Part shown: piece after piece, positions 1-9,815 of the stretch | Layout of the letters: each line of letters starts with the position of its first letter | Numbering within the stretch: position 1 is the first letter of the stretch | Assembly: GCF_905171765.1 (NCBI RefSeq) | Contig: NC_053390.1 | Coordinates: 585,616,471 to 585,680,470 of the forward strand | Length of the DNA: 64,000 bases | Direction: 5' to 3' | Source: Bufo bufo | Taxonomy: Eukaryota; Chordata; Amphibia; Anura; Bufonidae | Position numbers and translations under genes: made by a program | The notes under the pieces: generated by a model | What the model was told of the DNA's origin: nothing | What the model saw: the letters and a program-made list of their open reading frames with translations, nothing else | Database searches by the model: none

Positions 1-604
1 CAATACAGCATTTGACTGATGCTCAATTAGGAAATATTAGGGGTGTGTGGAAACCACTAATTACCTGACTTGTAAGATGTACCAGCAATAGCTGCACAGA
101 TTCTTGTCCAGTATGTTTTTGCATGGTATCTCACCGTTGGATATACTCCTCCGGTCTGATGTAGTTCCACTCTATACAGAGTATGCTCTGGCTGGCGGCA
201 CCTCTCCTATGCCTGAAGTGTGTGCTCAAACAGAGCGCTTGGTGACATCACTCTTGCTACGGCTATTGATGTGGACGATAAAAGAGTCCTTCACGTTTTG
301 AAAAAAAGAAGGATTTTCCTTCATCAGGGACAGAGAGAGGGGGGGGGGGATTAATTTTAGCTTTCCTTCCAAACAAATGTTAGGTATCAATCCAATAATC
401 AATATTTAGCATTGTAAACAGGCCTTGAAGCATAAGTTACATTGTCCCTCATCAGTGCAGAGCAGAGAGAACTGGCTTATCTTGGTCGGGATCTGGGGGT
501 TACTATTTTTCTTATGAAGAGCACCTGAACACCAAATAGGAATGATGAGACTCATTGGCCAGGCAACGCTCCTCTAGGCTTCTGGGAATAAGATATGCAA
601 ACTA
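1..604. other. non-coding sequence, nothing recognised
   Basis: No convincing coding frame, splice-bounded exon or known repeat was recognised. There is a short G run near 341-350. It is probably intergenic or intronic sequence upstream of the first visible arhgef38 exon. Confidence 0.4.
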
Positions 605-627
605 GCTTTCCTTCCTAAAAGAGAAGA

Positions 628-968
628 AAGCTAAGGGTGGATTTTTGTTTGGACTACAACCCATGTTGAAATGAATGGAGACATTCAGCTTCAGAAAATC
701 TGCAACAACCCATTGTTTACACTGGCGAATGTTAATTCCGCAGCAGAAAACAGTGCAGGGATTAACAATTTTCAGAGAAGCATTGTCTGGCCACAACATA
801 AAGTCCTCCTCCATGTTATCCTAAGGAGCTGAAAATTGTCAACCCCTCTGCTGTGTTCTGCTGCGGAATTAGCATTCTGCAGTGTAAATAATGGTTTGTT
901 GAAGATTTTCTGAAGCTGAATGTCTCCATTCATTTCAATGCACATAAATCCATCCTTAGCTTTCTCTG
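628..968. repeat. palindromic MITE-like repeat
   Basis: Arms at about 628-776 and 827-968 are imperfect reverse complements and share segments such as AATGAATGGAGACATTCAGC. The loop is about 50 bp. This is typical of a non-autonomous DNA transposon hairpin. No clean target duplication was found. Confidence 0.6.
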
Positions 969-1119
969 GGCTGACAATTAGAAAGAGGGGTAGAAAGAGG
1001 AGTGTCAGGAAGAGTAGTCCTGATCTAGCACACCCCATCAAGTTCACCAAGTTGGCAGAGGAGGGAGCTGTTAGTTCAAGGTAGGACTGCTGCGGTAAGA
1101 TACCCTTTGGCCAGCCAGG

Positions 1120-1695
1120 GGAATGTCAGCCCCAGTAAGAGGGGCATAGATGCACTTGACAAGAACATAGTTCTACCACTCAAAATTAGCATTATTTAGT
1201 TTTTAAAAAAAAGACGGATGAGGGGGAATCTAATAATTATATATCAATCTGTCAAAGGCCAATGCAGAGATCTCTCCCTGATCTATTTATCCCCAGGACT
1301 GTGTGACGAGGGGACATCCTCTGCGTCTAGAGAAAAGAAGGTTCCTACACAAACCTAGAAGAGGATCCTTTACAGTAAGAGCAGTGAGACTATGGAACTC
1401 TCTGCCTGAGGAGGTGATGATGGTTTATTCACTAAAAGAGTTCAAGAGGGGCCTGGATGTATTTCTGGAGCGTAATAATATTACTGAATATAGCTACTAG
1501 AGAGGGGTCGTTAATCCAGGGAGTTATTCTGATTGCCTGATTGGAGTCGGGAAGGATTTTTTTTCCCCTAAGATGAGGAAAAGTGACTTATACCTCATGA
1601 GGGTGTTTTGCCATCTTCTAGAATCTAGATCAACTTTGTTGGATAGACTGATCTGATGTATGTCTTTTTTAGCCTTATAAACTGTGTTACTATGT
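1120..1695 (+). mobile_element. CR1-like LINE 3' end, internally deleted
   Basis: The segment retains a piece matching the RGIDA-DKNIVLPL part of CR1-type reverse transcriptase. After a deletion comes the ORF2 C-terminus at 1303-1500, with VRAVRLWNSLPEEV and FKRGLDVFLERN. Then comes the 3' UTR tail, in which GGAGTCGGGAAGGA and a GTTACTATGT-like terminal repeat are visible. The same tail occurs at 14886-15228, 21835-22172 and 38037-38092. It is a 5'-truncated dead copy. Confidence 0.75.
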
Positions 1696-2017
1696 CAGTC
1701 AACCACCATTGACCATGACCATGATTTTAGCATGTAACAGCATATATGTTACAGACCAAATTAATCTGATTGGTCAGAAATCAATTTTTTTTTTTACCAT
1801 TCTTGTCACTTTTACATTAAGTGGGTGGGGCCTAGTGTGTGTGTGGGGGGGGGGGGGGGGGAGCACGGCGACGACACATGACTAGCTGCTTCCTGACAGA
1901 TTTACTATAAGAATATCAGCATAGAACTATAGAATCTGGCATAAATTATATATCAAATCTACTCTAGTTTATAGCTGTTGTAGATTTTATTTTTAATGAA
2001 TTTGGTACATCTTATTG
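1696..2017. other. AT-rich spacer with a long G run
   Basis: A G homopolymer tract lies at about 1847-1861, next to GTGTGTG. No gene or recognised repeat was seen. Confidence 0.4.
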
Positions 2018-2611
2018 TAATGACCCAGAGTGGCATTACCCCCTAATTTGGACCCCCACTATCTTTATTGTTGAATCCTGTGTCATCATATATATATTTA
2101 TTGCCATATCCTGCAATGTGTATATGTATTTCCTTGCTAATTGCTGTTTAAGTGTAATGTGCCTGGTTCACCAGCAGGTGGCTGCAATCTGTGCAGGGCT
2201 AGTTTCTCTGGAGAGGAACCTTCTAGTTCCATTCCAGCCCTCTTTAGAGAGGGAAGAGTTTTTTCAGAGTTGGTCAGTCTAGCCTACCCCCTCCTGGGGA
2301 AAGGTTGTGTGTTGGCTAGCAGAGCACTGTCTGCTCTGCTAGGCCTGCAAGCCCTGCCTGCGATATCTACATGGTTGCTTGTCCCCTCCTGGGCTTGCAT
2401 TGCCTTTACCCCAAGCTAAGAGAGCTTGATGCCAGGAAGAAGTTCATAGGATTAAAGTAAGAAACAGACTACAGACAACTAAGCTAAAGTTCCAGCAGAA
2501 GAGGAAAAGTTTATATTTACCCAGCCAAGTATAGCAGAGCTGAGAAAGCTACCACATACCAGAGCTGAGATTGTTGCAGAAGTGTTTGCCTGCCAGAGTT
2601 AAGCTAATACC
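2018..2611 (+). mobile_element. LTR-like interspersed repeat, 5' part (split by the Penelope element)
   Basis: This begins near TGTAATGACCCAGAGTGGCA and contains GTGTAATGTGCCTGGTTCAC. It is clearly homologous to 51938-52835, for example at the CCAGCAG-TGGC-GCAAT segment. Its other half resumes at 11648 with CTGCTGATGACCAAGATAAA. The two halves are separated by the Penelope complex, and the 11-bp AAGCTAATACC occurs at both junctions. The LTR interpretation rests on TG-type ends and length only; no internal coding region was seen. Confidence 0.6.
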
Positions 2612-4139
2612 TTGAACAAACAATAAGGCGGTGGCTCACTCTAAACGGAAATGTGGAGCAGGTGCTGCTAGCCCAAATGTGAGGGACACCCACCCTCAAA
2701 AGGTAAATGGATAAAACTAGAATAATGGGCGAGCACACTACATTTGGATCATAGAGTACATAAAATATTTAATTAAATCCAATAAATTGACACGTGTATA
2801 TATATAAAATCAAGTCATACAATAATAAAATATAATAAAATAAAATAGAATAAAACTTGTGTACTTGGGATAATACACTTGGAATACCGCAGATAAATGG
2901 GATGGTATGCTCACTGTACTAAGGTCCAAATGCTGTTGTTGGACCAGAAGATCATATGCCTGTAAGTATCATAAGGAAGTCCACTTATTAAATGCAGTAT
3001 CCAAAATTCTCCTAGCCAGGAGATCTCCAATCACCGATCTATTGCACAGCTGTATGCTGGTAGTAACTCCAATATAGATAAAAGGTAGGATCACCTATTG
3101 CAGTCTCTTGTATAATCCCCAAGTCTTAGGTGCTGGTTTAATATACCAGTTTGTTGAATAGTGTTACAGAGTTCCGTAATTGCTGTAAATGTAGCAGCTT
3201 AAATCCAAAGACTTCTTACCTCCCTCGTGGTGGACGGTCCGTATCCGGCGTGAGTCGGGCAGCGCGGGACACTGCCGGCGTCTGACTACGTTCAGCTGCA
3301 GCTGACTTACCCGAAGTCTCACGGGGTTTCCTAACGGGATTTCGTCCGACACAAAGGGGAGAATGCAGTAAATCGCCAATAATTATTGGAAAAGTCCTTC
3401 GATTCAATATCACAGCATGGCCATGCTTGTGGAAGTGGAGGTGCTTTTTGTTACAGGTGTGTGATCCGGCCCATACGCGTTTCGGGAACGCTCCTTCCCT
3501 TCATCAGTGGTGTCACATCACCTGTGAGCCTCCACCTTTTATATCTTGTATAGCACCAAAATATGGATCACTGGATTTTTCCTTCTGAGATGTAGACATG
3601 TGTTTATAGTACATACACTTTTTATACATCTGAAAAATTTTTGCGATTTTTCACTCTTGCGGTTTTTCACTTATTGCTTCCTTCATTACGCATATGTGTA
3701 TTTGCACACAGTTTATCATATAGATTGCACTTCAAGATTATTCAAATGTAGGTCCCTGGATTCCCTCCTCTGAAAATCCTGCATCCATTTCTTACCTACG
3801 TTTTTATATATATACACATGCGGTACCCAAGCGTTATTTTAATACTCATGCGTTTTTTTATTTCACTTATTCCTTCTGTCAGTCTAAACAAATCCGTGTA
3901 CACAGAGTTGGTTAAATAAATAGCATATCAGAATTATCCAAATTACATCTTATAAATACACTAATTCCTCCTGTCATTATACATAATTTCTCATATAGAT
4001 TGCGCTTAAAAATTATTACATTTTGTTAAATTTGAAGTGCCCGATACAGATCCCAAAATTCTTCATCTGAGAGACCAGCATGCTTTCCTTGGATAAGCGT
4101 TTTTTGGATATGCATTTTTTATGCATGCGGTTCCTATGC

Positions 4140-4171
<32 letters not shown>

Positions 4172-4548
4172 GTACTCATGCGTTTATTTACTTCACTTCT
4201 TCCTTCTATCAATCTAAACAAGTCTATGTGAACAGAATTTATAATATGGGTTGCATATCAGAGTTATCCAGTATTAAAGTTATATTTATATAAATTCACT
4301 TATTTCATAATGCTTTGTATATAATTAAACCTATATTTAAAATGTTAAGATAAGACTTGGTATCATAAAATATGCTATAGGCGGATGATATATTTAAATA
4401 TTTAAAAAAAGAGAGAGAAGGAAGAATCCGCAGTCGGAACACCTGACCACAGGATTGCCTTCCAATATAGTGAACTGTTTCTATAAAAAAGGTCTATATA
4501 AATAATGTATAATATCGCTGGAGTGATCTAGATGATCTGGGGCTGGGG
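2612..4548 (-). repeat. inverted pseudo-LTR copy of the Penelope element
   Basis: This is the reverse complement of 4549-6468, so it includes the pLTR plus about 101 bp that follow it towards ORF1. The junction with the left pLTR is the palindrome around 4531-4567, with GGCTGGGGCCCCCAGCC at its centre. The T tract at about 4141-4170 is longer than the A tract at 4928-4938. Apart from that the arms look nearly identical. Confidence 0.9.
3468..3515 (-). ncRNA. hammerhead-ribozyme-like motif in the inverted pLTR
   Basis: On the minus strand, TCATCAG at 3501-3507 reads as CTGATGA, and the GAAA-ACGCGT segment lies at about 3475-3484. A transcript crossing the palindrome at 4549 could carry this motif's complement together with the sense motif. 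Confidence 0.35.
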
Positions 4549-6367
4549 CCCCCAGCCCCAGATCATCTAGATCACTCCAGCGATATTATACATTATTTAT
4601 ATAGACCTTTTTTATAGAAACAGTTCACTATATTGGAAGGCAATCCTGTGGTCAGGTGTTCCGACTGCGGATTCTTCCTTCTCTCTCTTTTTTTAAATAT
4701 TTAAATATATCATCCGCCTATAGCATATTTTATGATACCAAGTCTTATCTTAACATTTTAAATATAGGTTTAATTATATACAAAGCATTATGAAATAAGT
4801 GAATTTATATAAATATAACTTTAATACTGGATAACTCTGATATGCAACCCATATTATAAATTCTGTTCACATAGACTTGTTTAGATTGATAGAAGGAAGA
4901 AGTGAAGTAAATAAACGCATGAGTACCAAAAAAAAAAAACGCATAGGAACCGCATGCATAAAAAATGCATATCCAAAAAACGCTTATCCAAGGAAAGCAT
5001 GCTGGTCTCTCAGATGAAGAATTTTGGGATCTGTATCGGGCACTTCAAATTTAACAAAATGTAATAATTTTTAAGCGCAATCTATATGAGAAATTATGTA
5101 TAATGACAGGAGGAATTAGTGTATTTATAAGATGTAATTTGGATAATTCTGATATGCTATTTATTTAACCAACTCTGTGTACACGGATTTGTTTAGACTG
5201 ACAGAAGGAATAAGTGAAATAAAAAAACGCATGAGTATTAAAATAACGCTTGGGTACCGCATGTGTATATATATAAAAACGTAGGTAAGAAATGGATGCA
5301 GGATTTTCAGAGGAGGGAATCCAGGGACCTACATTTGAATAATCTTGAAGTGCAATCTATATGATAAACTGTGTGCAAATACACATATGCGTAATGAAGG
5401 AAGCAATAAGTGAAAAACCGCAAGAGTGAAAAATCGCAAAAATTTTTCAGATGTATAAAAAGTGTATGTACTATAAACACATGTCTACATCTCAGAAGGA
5501 AAAATCCAGTGATCCATATTTTGGTGCTATACAAGATATAAAAGGTGGAGGCTCACAGGTGATGTGACACCACTGATGAAGGGAAGGAGCGTTCCCGAAA
5601 CGCGTATGGGCCGGATCACACACCTGTAACAAAAAGCACCTCCACTTCCACAAGCATGGCCATGCTGTGATATTGAATCGAAGGACTTTTCCAATAATTA
5701 TTGGCGATTTACTGCATTCTCCCCTTTGTGTCGGACGAAATCCCGTTAGGAAACCCCGTGAGACTTCGGGTAAGTCAGCTGCAGCTGAACGTAGTCAGAC
5801 GCCGGCAGTGTCCCGCGCTGCCCGACTCACGCCGGATACGGACCGTCCACCACGAGGGAGGTAAGAAGTCTTTGGATTTAAGCTGCTACATTTACAGCAA
5901 TTACGGAACTCTGTAACACTATTCAACAAACTGGTATATTAAACCAGCACCTAAGACTTGGGGATTATACAAGAGACTGCAATAGGTGATCCTACCTTTT
6001 ATCTATATTGGAGTTACTACCAGCATACAGCTGTGCAATAGATCGGTGATTGGAGATCTCCTGGCTAGGAGAATTTTGGATACTGCATTTAATAAGTGGA
6101 CTTCCTTATGATACTTACAGGCATATGATCTTCTGGTCCAACAACAGCATTTGGACCTTAGTACAGTGAGCATACCATCCCATTTATCTGCGGTATTCCA
6201 AGTGTATTATCCCAAGTACACAAGTTTTATTCTATTTTATTTTATTATATTTTATTATTGTATGACTTGATTTTATATATATACACGTGTCAATTTATTG
6301 GATTTAATTAAATATTTTATGTACTCTATGATCCAAATGTAGTGTGCTCGCCCATTATTCTAGTTTT
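4546..6367 (+). repeat. left pseudo-LTR of the Penelope element
   Basis: This is a direct repeat of 9816-11647, starting at GGGCCCCCAGCCCC and ending at CCATTATTCTAGTTTT. It probably holds the promoter. A hammerhead-like motif lies at 5565-5612. Differences from the right copy include the A-tract length near 4927 and a CAAAAATTTTTCAG versus CAAAAGTATTCAG difference near 5437. Confidence 0.9.
5565..5612 (+). ncRNA. hammerhead-ribozyme-like motif in the left pLTR
   Basis: CTGATGA at 5573-5579 is followed by a hairpin with arms GGGAA and TTCCC, then GAAA at 5597-5600 running into the self-complementary ACGCGT. CCA before the core can pair with TGG after GTA, giving a minimal stem I. Hammerhead motifs in Penelope pLTRs are established in the literature, including minimal forms whose stem III could form between two molecules. 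An extra A follows CTGATGA relative to the classical core, so activity is uncertain. Confidence 0.4.
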
Positions 6368-6512
6368 ATCCATTTACCTTTTGAGGGTGGGTGTCCCTCA
6401 CATTTGGGCTAGCAGCACCTGCTCCACATTTCCGTTTAGAGTGAGCCACCGCCTTATTGTTTGTTCAATCCATTTCAATCACCCAATTGAGTGAGCTCCT
6501 CTTCACGGCAAT

Positions 6513-7442
6513 ATGGACATTTGGCATCATTTAGAAACTAAAAAAATCAGAGCGGAAACTTATGATTTTAATGATATGAAGAATGCCGAACCGGTCAATA
6601 GAGATATGACCGAAATCTTTCGTGAACTAGAAAGCCTTTTACAGAAACAGCTAAAACAGCATTGGGAAATTAGGTCCCTACAACAATATGTGGACAGTAA
6701 TAGAATACCGAAGGGTCTCTTATTACAAAAAATCCCAGCCTATGATTTACTCAGTGACAAGTTTGAGGAAGAGTGGAATGCGCTATTATTTGCGCATTCA
6801 GTGTCACTGACTAAACTAATTATTAAAAGACGTATAGAAATGCTGGAAGTTCTAAACAATAAGATACTAAAATTGAAAGAACTAACAGATAAATTCCCCA
6901 AGAATGAAGAATTTGAAAATTGGCAGGAGAGATTATGCAAGGGTTTAGATCGAATTGAATATGATATAATAAATAGGAAAGGGAGAAAATACACCAACTC
7001 CCAAAAAAAACCTCAGATAGAAGAGACTCAAGGGAATTCGAATAAACCCAGAGAGAATCTCCCCCCAAATAGGGAAATGGAAGACGAGGCCCTACAAAGT
7101 AACTATAATGTTCCAGTGAATAATCGATACGACCAATTATCTAATCAGCATTTTTTAGATCACACTCCAGCACATCACAGGACCAAGATGAGACACAAAG
7201 AATACACACCCCCCATTTACAATCGAGAGTCACCTACACACCAATACAATTTGAGACACAAACACCATCACCCGGCACAAACATTAGAGAATTATCCCCA
7301 TCACATGGCTCAAGAAAGGGAACAGGACACTCATCCCTTAAGGAAACACAGACCCCGTCAACATTACCAACACGAACACATAGAAGGTCCAAAAAGACAC
7401 GAAGAAGCCACAGGAAGAACAAGACAGCACAGGAGACACTAA
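6513..7442 (+). CDS. Penelope-like element ORF1 protein (309 aa, unknown function)
   Basis: The reading frame is intact and begins just inside the element, 45 bp past the end of the segment shared with the inverted copy. The first 160 residues are charged and rich in Leu, Glu and Lys and are predicted by eye to be helical or coiled-coil (for example IFRELESLLQKQLKQHWEIR). The rest is low in hydrophobics and rich in His, Arg, Pro, Asn and Gln, like a nucleic-acid-binding tail. No catalytic motif is seen. It precedes ORF2 by 20 nt in another frame. Canonical Penelope elements are usually described with one RT-endonuclease ORF, so a separate upstream ORF is notable. An ORF1p or gag-like RNA-binding role is inference. 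Confidence 0.75.
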   Translation: MDIWHHLETKKIRAETYDFNDMKNAEPVNRDMTEIFRELESLLQKQLKQHWEIRSLQQYVDSNRIPKGLLLQKIPAYDLLSDKFEEEWNALLFAHSVSLTKLIIKRRIEMLEVLNNKILKLKELTDKFPKNEEFENWQERLCKGLDRIEYDIINRKGRKYTNSQKKPQIEETQGNSNKPRENLPPNREMEDEALQSNYNVPVNNRYDQLSNQHFLDHTPAHHRTKMRHKEYTPPIYNRESPTHQYNLRHKHHHPAQTLENYPHHMAQEREQDTHPLRKHRPRQHYQHEHIEGPKRHEEATGRTRQHRRH

Positions 7443-7462
7443 CAACAACACACAAAGACACA

Positions 7463-9742
7463 ATGATAATCAATTTAAGTTCTATGAACCCAACTCACTC
7501 ACAAATCTGTTTATTAGAGAAAGGCCTGAAATTTGCACCCACTGAGAAATTGGACAAATTTTCTGTCTACATAGGGATTCAAAAGTATATTAGAAACTTA
7601 TGTCTAAAAAAACACTTCCTAAAAAACCCATTATTAAGGACTGACAATAGAGATCAATCTGATAAACCTCTACTGAAAAAGAAGTCTACTCTATTTCCTA
7701 GAAATGAAATTAGTGTAGAAATGTCCACTTTTTACAAAAATGTTGAGGCAGATATACGAAAGGTAAAAATGGGATCTGCAAGTCGGAACAACCTGACTAT
7801 ACAGGAAAGCCATGCTATAAAACAGCTCCAAAAAAATGAAGCTATTACCATACGCCCCGCTGATAAAGGGGGTGCGGTAGTTATACTGAACACATCTGAT
7901 TATAATGAAGAATGCCTCCGACAGTTAAATGATGTGGAAACATATATGAGGCTAAATAAAGACCCGCTGGAAGAATTTGATCTGGAACTCAAATTGCTAT
8001 GTAAGAAAGGTTTGGAGTCATTGACCATCTCCAATCAGGAATATGACTTTATTTTGGGGACACAGAGAAGATTACCGATCTTCTACTGTCTCCCCAAGAT
8101 TCATAAAACCCTGATAAAACCACCGGGGAGACCGATAGTCTCGGGTATAGATTCAATATCCTCTAATTTATCAAAATATATAGATACCCAAATACAACCA
8201 GTTGTGAAAAAAACCAACTCTTACATTAAAGATACCACCCATATTATACAAATATTAGAAGAGTTAGAAGCTGAACCAGAGTGGATTATGGGTACACTCG
8301 ATGTACAGTCACTGTACACGGTGATTGACCATCGACAAGGTACATCAGCAATAAAGGAACAACTGAAGAGAGAAGGGACAACAGATGTTGCGCATATTAA
8401 TTTCATTATAGAGGGGATCAATTACATTTTAACCCACAATTACTTTTATTTTGAGGGTGATTATTACCTACAAAAATGTGGGACCGCCATGGGGACCAGA
8501 TTCGCCCCAAGTTATGCTAATTTATTTTTGGCAGAATGGGAAACCAATTACATCACACCCAAACTTGGGACGGATCTGGTCCTATGGCGAAGATTTATAG
8601 ATGATATCATTTTTATTTGGAAGAGCAGTAAGGAAGAACTAGAATTATTTCTGCTAGGTATTAATCAGAACCAATTAAACTTGAAATTCACCTCGAACAT
8701 TAAAGAGGAAACAGAATTCCTAGATATAAAGATAAAACAAGTGGATAAGAAATATATATGCAACACGTTCTCGAAATCTACATCAAAAAACAGCTTCATA
8801 CAGTTTTCTAGTTGTCATCTGCCGAGCTGGCTGACCAATGTCCCGTTCGGCCAGTTCCGCAGAATTAAAAGAAATTGTACAAATGAGGAAGACTTTGAGA
8901 TAGAAGCTGGAAAAATGAAGAACCAATTTTTGGATAAACAATACCCTGAGAGAATTCTAGATGAAGCATTGGAGAAGACAAGGAACCTAAATAGACAAAC
9001 ATTCTTTATTGATAAAGAGCCAAAGATGGGGATAGAGCCAGACAATACAATAATAAATACTAGAATTGTTCTCCCCTTCAATAACAATCATAAAAAAATG
9101 CAAAAAATAATTAAAACACATTGGCATCATATACTGGGAGATAGGGTGATAGGCCATCTTTTACCCACAACACCATCTCTGACATTTACCAGAGCACCTA
9201 ATTTAGGTTTAAAGATAGCCCCATCCATCAAATTGAATAAATCAATAAAGAAAGAGAACACAATTATGGGGACCTGGATGAAACTTACAGGTTTCTTCAA
9301 ATGTGGAAAATGTATGGCCTGCAAACTAAACCCCACTCCCAGGAAAACAACAACTATCTCCTCTACTCAGAACACGCATAAATGGGAGATAAAAGAATGC
9401 CTCACCTGCAACACCGCCGGTGTCATCTACCTACTCCAGTGTCCATGTAAAAGACAATACATAGGAAGAACGAAACGTCTATTGAAGACTAGATTGGCAG
9501 AACATGTAGCTAATATAAGGAAGGGTTATGACAAGCATTGCCTATCGAAACATTATAGGGACGTACACAATAAAGACCCTTCAGAACTGATCTTCATGGC
9601 ACTGGAAAAGGTGGATAGACACTGGCGAGGAGGCAATTATATTAAACAGATGTCGAAATTAGAATCAAGACGAATATATGAGTTTGGATCAATGATACCA
9701 GCGGGTCTAAATGCAGAACTGGAGCTGTTTGGATTTTTGTAG
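7463..9742 (+). CDS. Penelope-like reverse transcriptase with C-terminal GIY-YIG endonuclease
   Basis: The frame is intact at 759 aa. The N-terminal third carries IRPADKGGAVVILNTSDY, a Penelope signature upstream of the RT fingers. The RT then shows FYCLPKIHKTLIKPPGRPIV, GTLDVQSLYT (first catalytic Asp), CGTAMGTRFAPSYANLFLAE, and RFIDDIIFIW with the paired aspartates at residues 380-381. A cysteine linker (KCGKCMAC) near residue 613 leads to the nuclease. There GVIYLL (about 653-658) and QYIGRTKR (YIG at 666-668) match GIY-YIG, followed by RLAEH and a glutamate in SKLESRRIYEFG. The protein should copy element RNA at a nicked target. All key residues are present, so the copy may still be active. 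Confidence 0.93.
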   Translation: MIINLSSMNPTHSQICLLEKGLKFAPTEKLDKFSVYIGIQKYIRNLCLKKHFLKNPLLRTDNRDQSDKPLLKKKSTLFPRNEISVEMSTFYKNVEADIRKVKMGSASRNNLTIQESHAIKQLQKNEAITIRPADKGGAVVILNTSDYNEECLRQLNDVETYMRLNKDPLEEFDLELKLLCKKGLESLTISNQEYDFILGTQRRLPIFYCLPKIHKTLIKPPGRPIVSGIDSISSNLSKYIDTQIQPVVKKTNSYIKDTTHIIQILEELEAEPEWIMGTLDVQSLYTVIDHRQGTSAIKEQLKREGTTDVAHINFIIEGINYILTHNYFYFEGDYYLQKCGTAMGTRFAPSYANLFLAEWETNYITPKLGTDLVLWRRFIDDIIFIWKSSKEELELFLLGINQNQLNLKFTSNIKEETEFLDIKIKQVDKKYICNTFSKSTSKNSFIQFSSCHLPSWLTNVPFGQFRRIKRNCTNEEDFEIEAGKMKNQFLDKQYPERILDEALEKTRNLNRQTFFIDKEPKMGIEPDNTIINTRIVLPFNNNHKKMQKIIKTHWHHILGDRVIGHLLPTTPSLTFTRAPNLGLKIAPSIKLNKSIKKENTIMGTWMKLTGFFKCGKCMACKLNPTPRKTTTISSTQNTHKWEIKECLTCNTAGVIYLLQCPCKRQYIGRTKRLLKTRLAEHVANIRKGYDKHCLSKHYRDVHNKDPSELIFMALEKVDRHWRGGNYIKQMSKLESRRIYEFGSMIPAGLNAELELFGFL

Positions 9743-9815
9743 GCTGGGTGCCCCCGCTCCGACTCACACGCCGCAGTTTGGCCGATTACCGGCACTGCGT
9801 CGTGGACTCGGACGC

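Noticed and set aside
3546..3773. 75-aa frame repeated at 5307-5534 on the other strand
   Set aside because: It lies in the Penelope pLTR and repeats only because the pLTR is duplicated. There are no motifs, and the third copy is broken by small differences.
5667..5916. Overlapping 65- and 71-aa frames present in all pLTR copies
   Set aside because: Two overlapping short frames in a non-coding repeat; more likely open by chance in a leader or promoter region.
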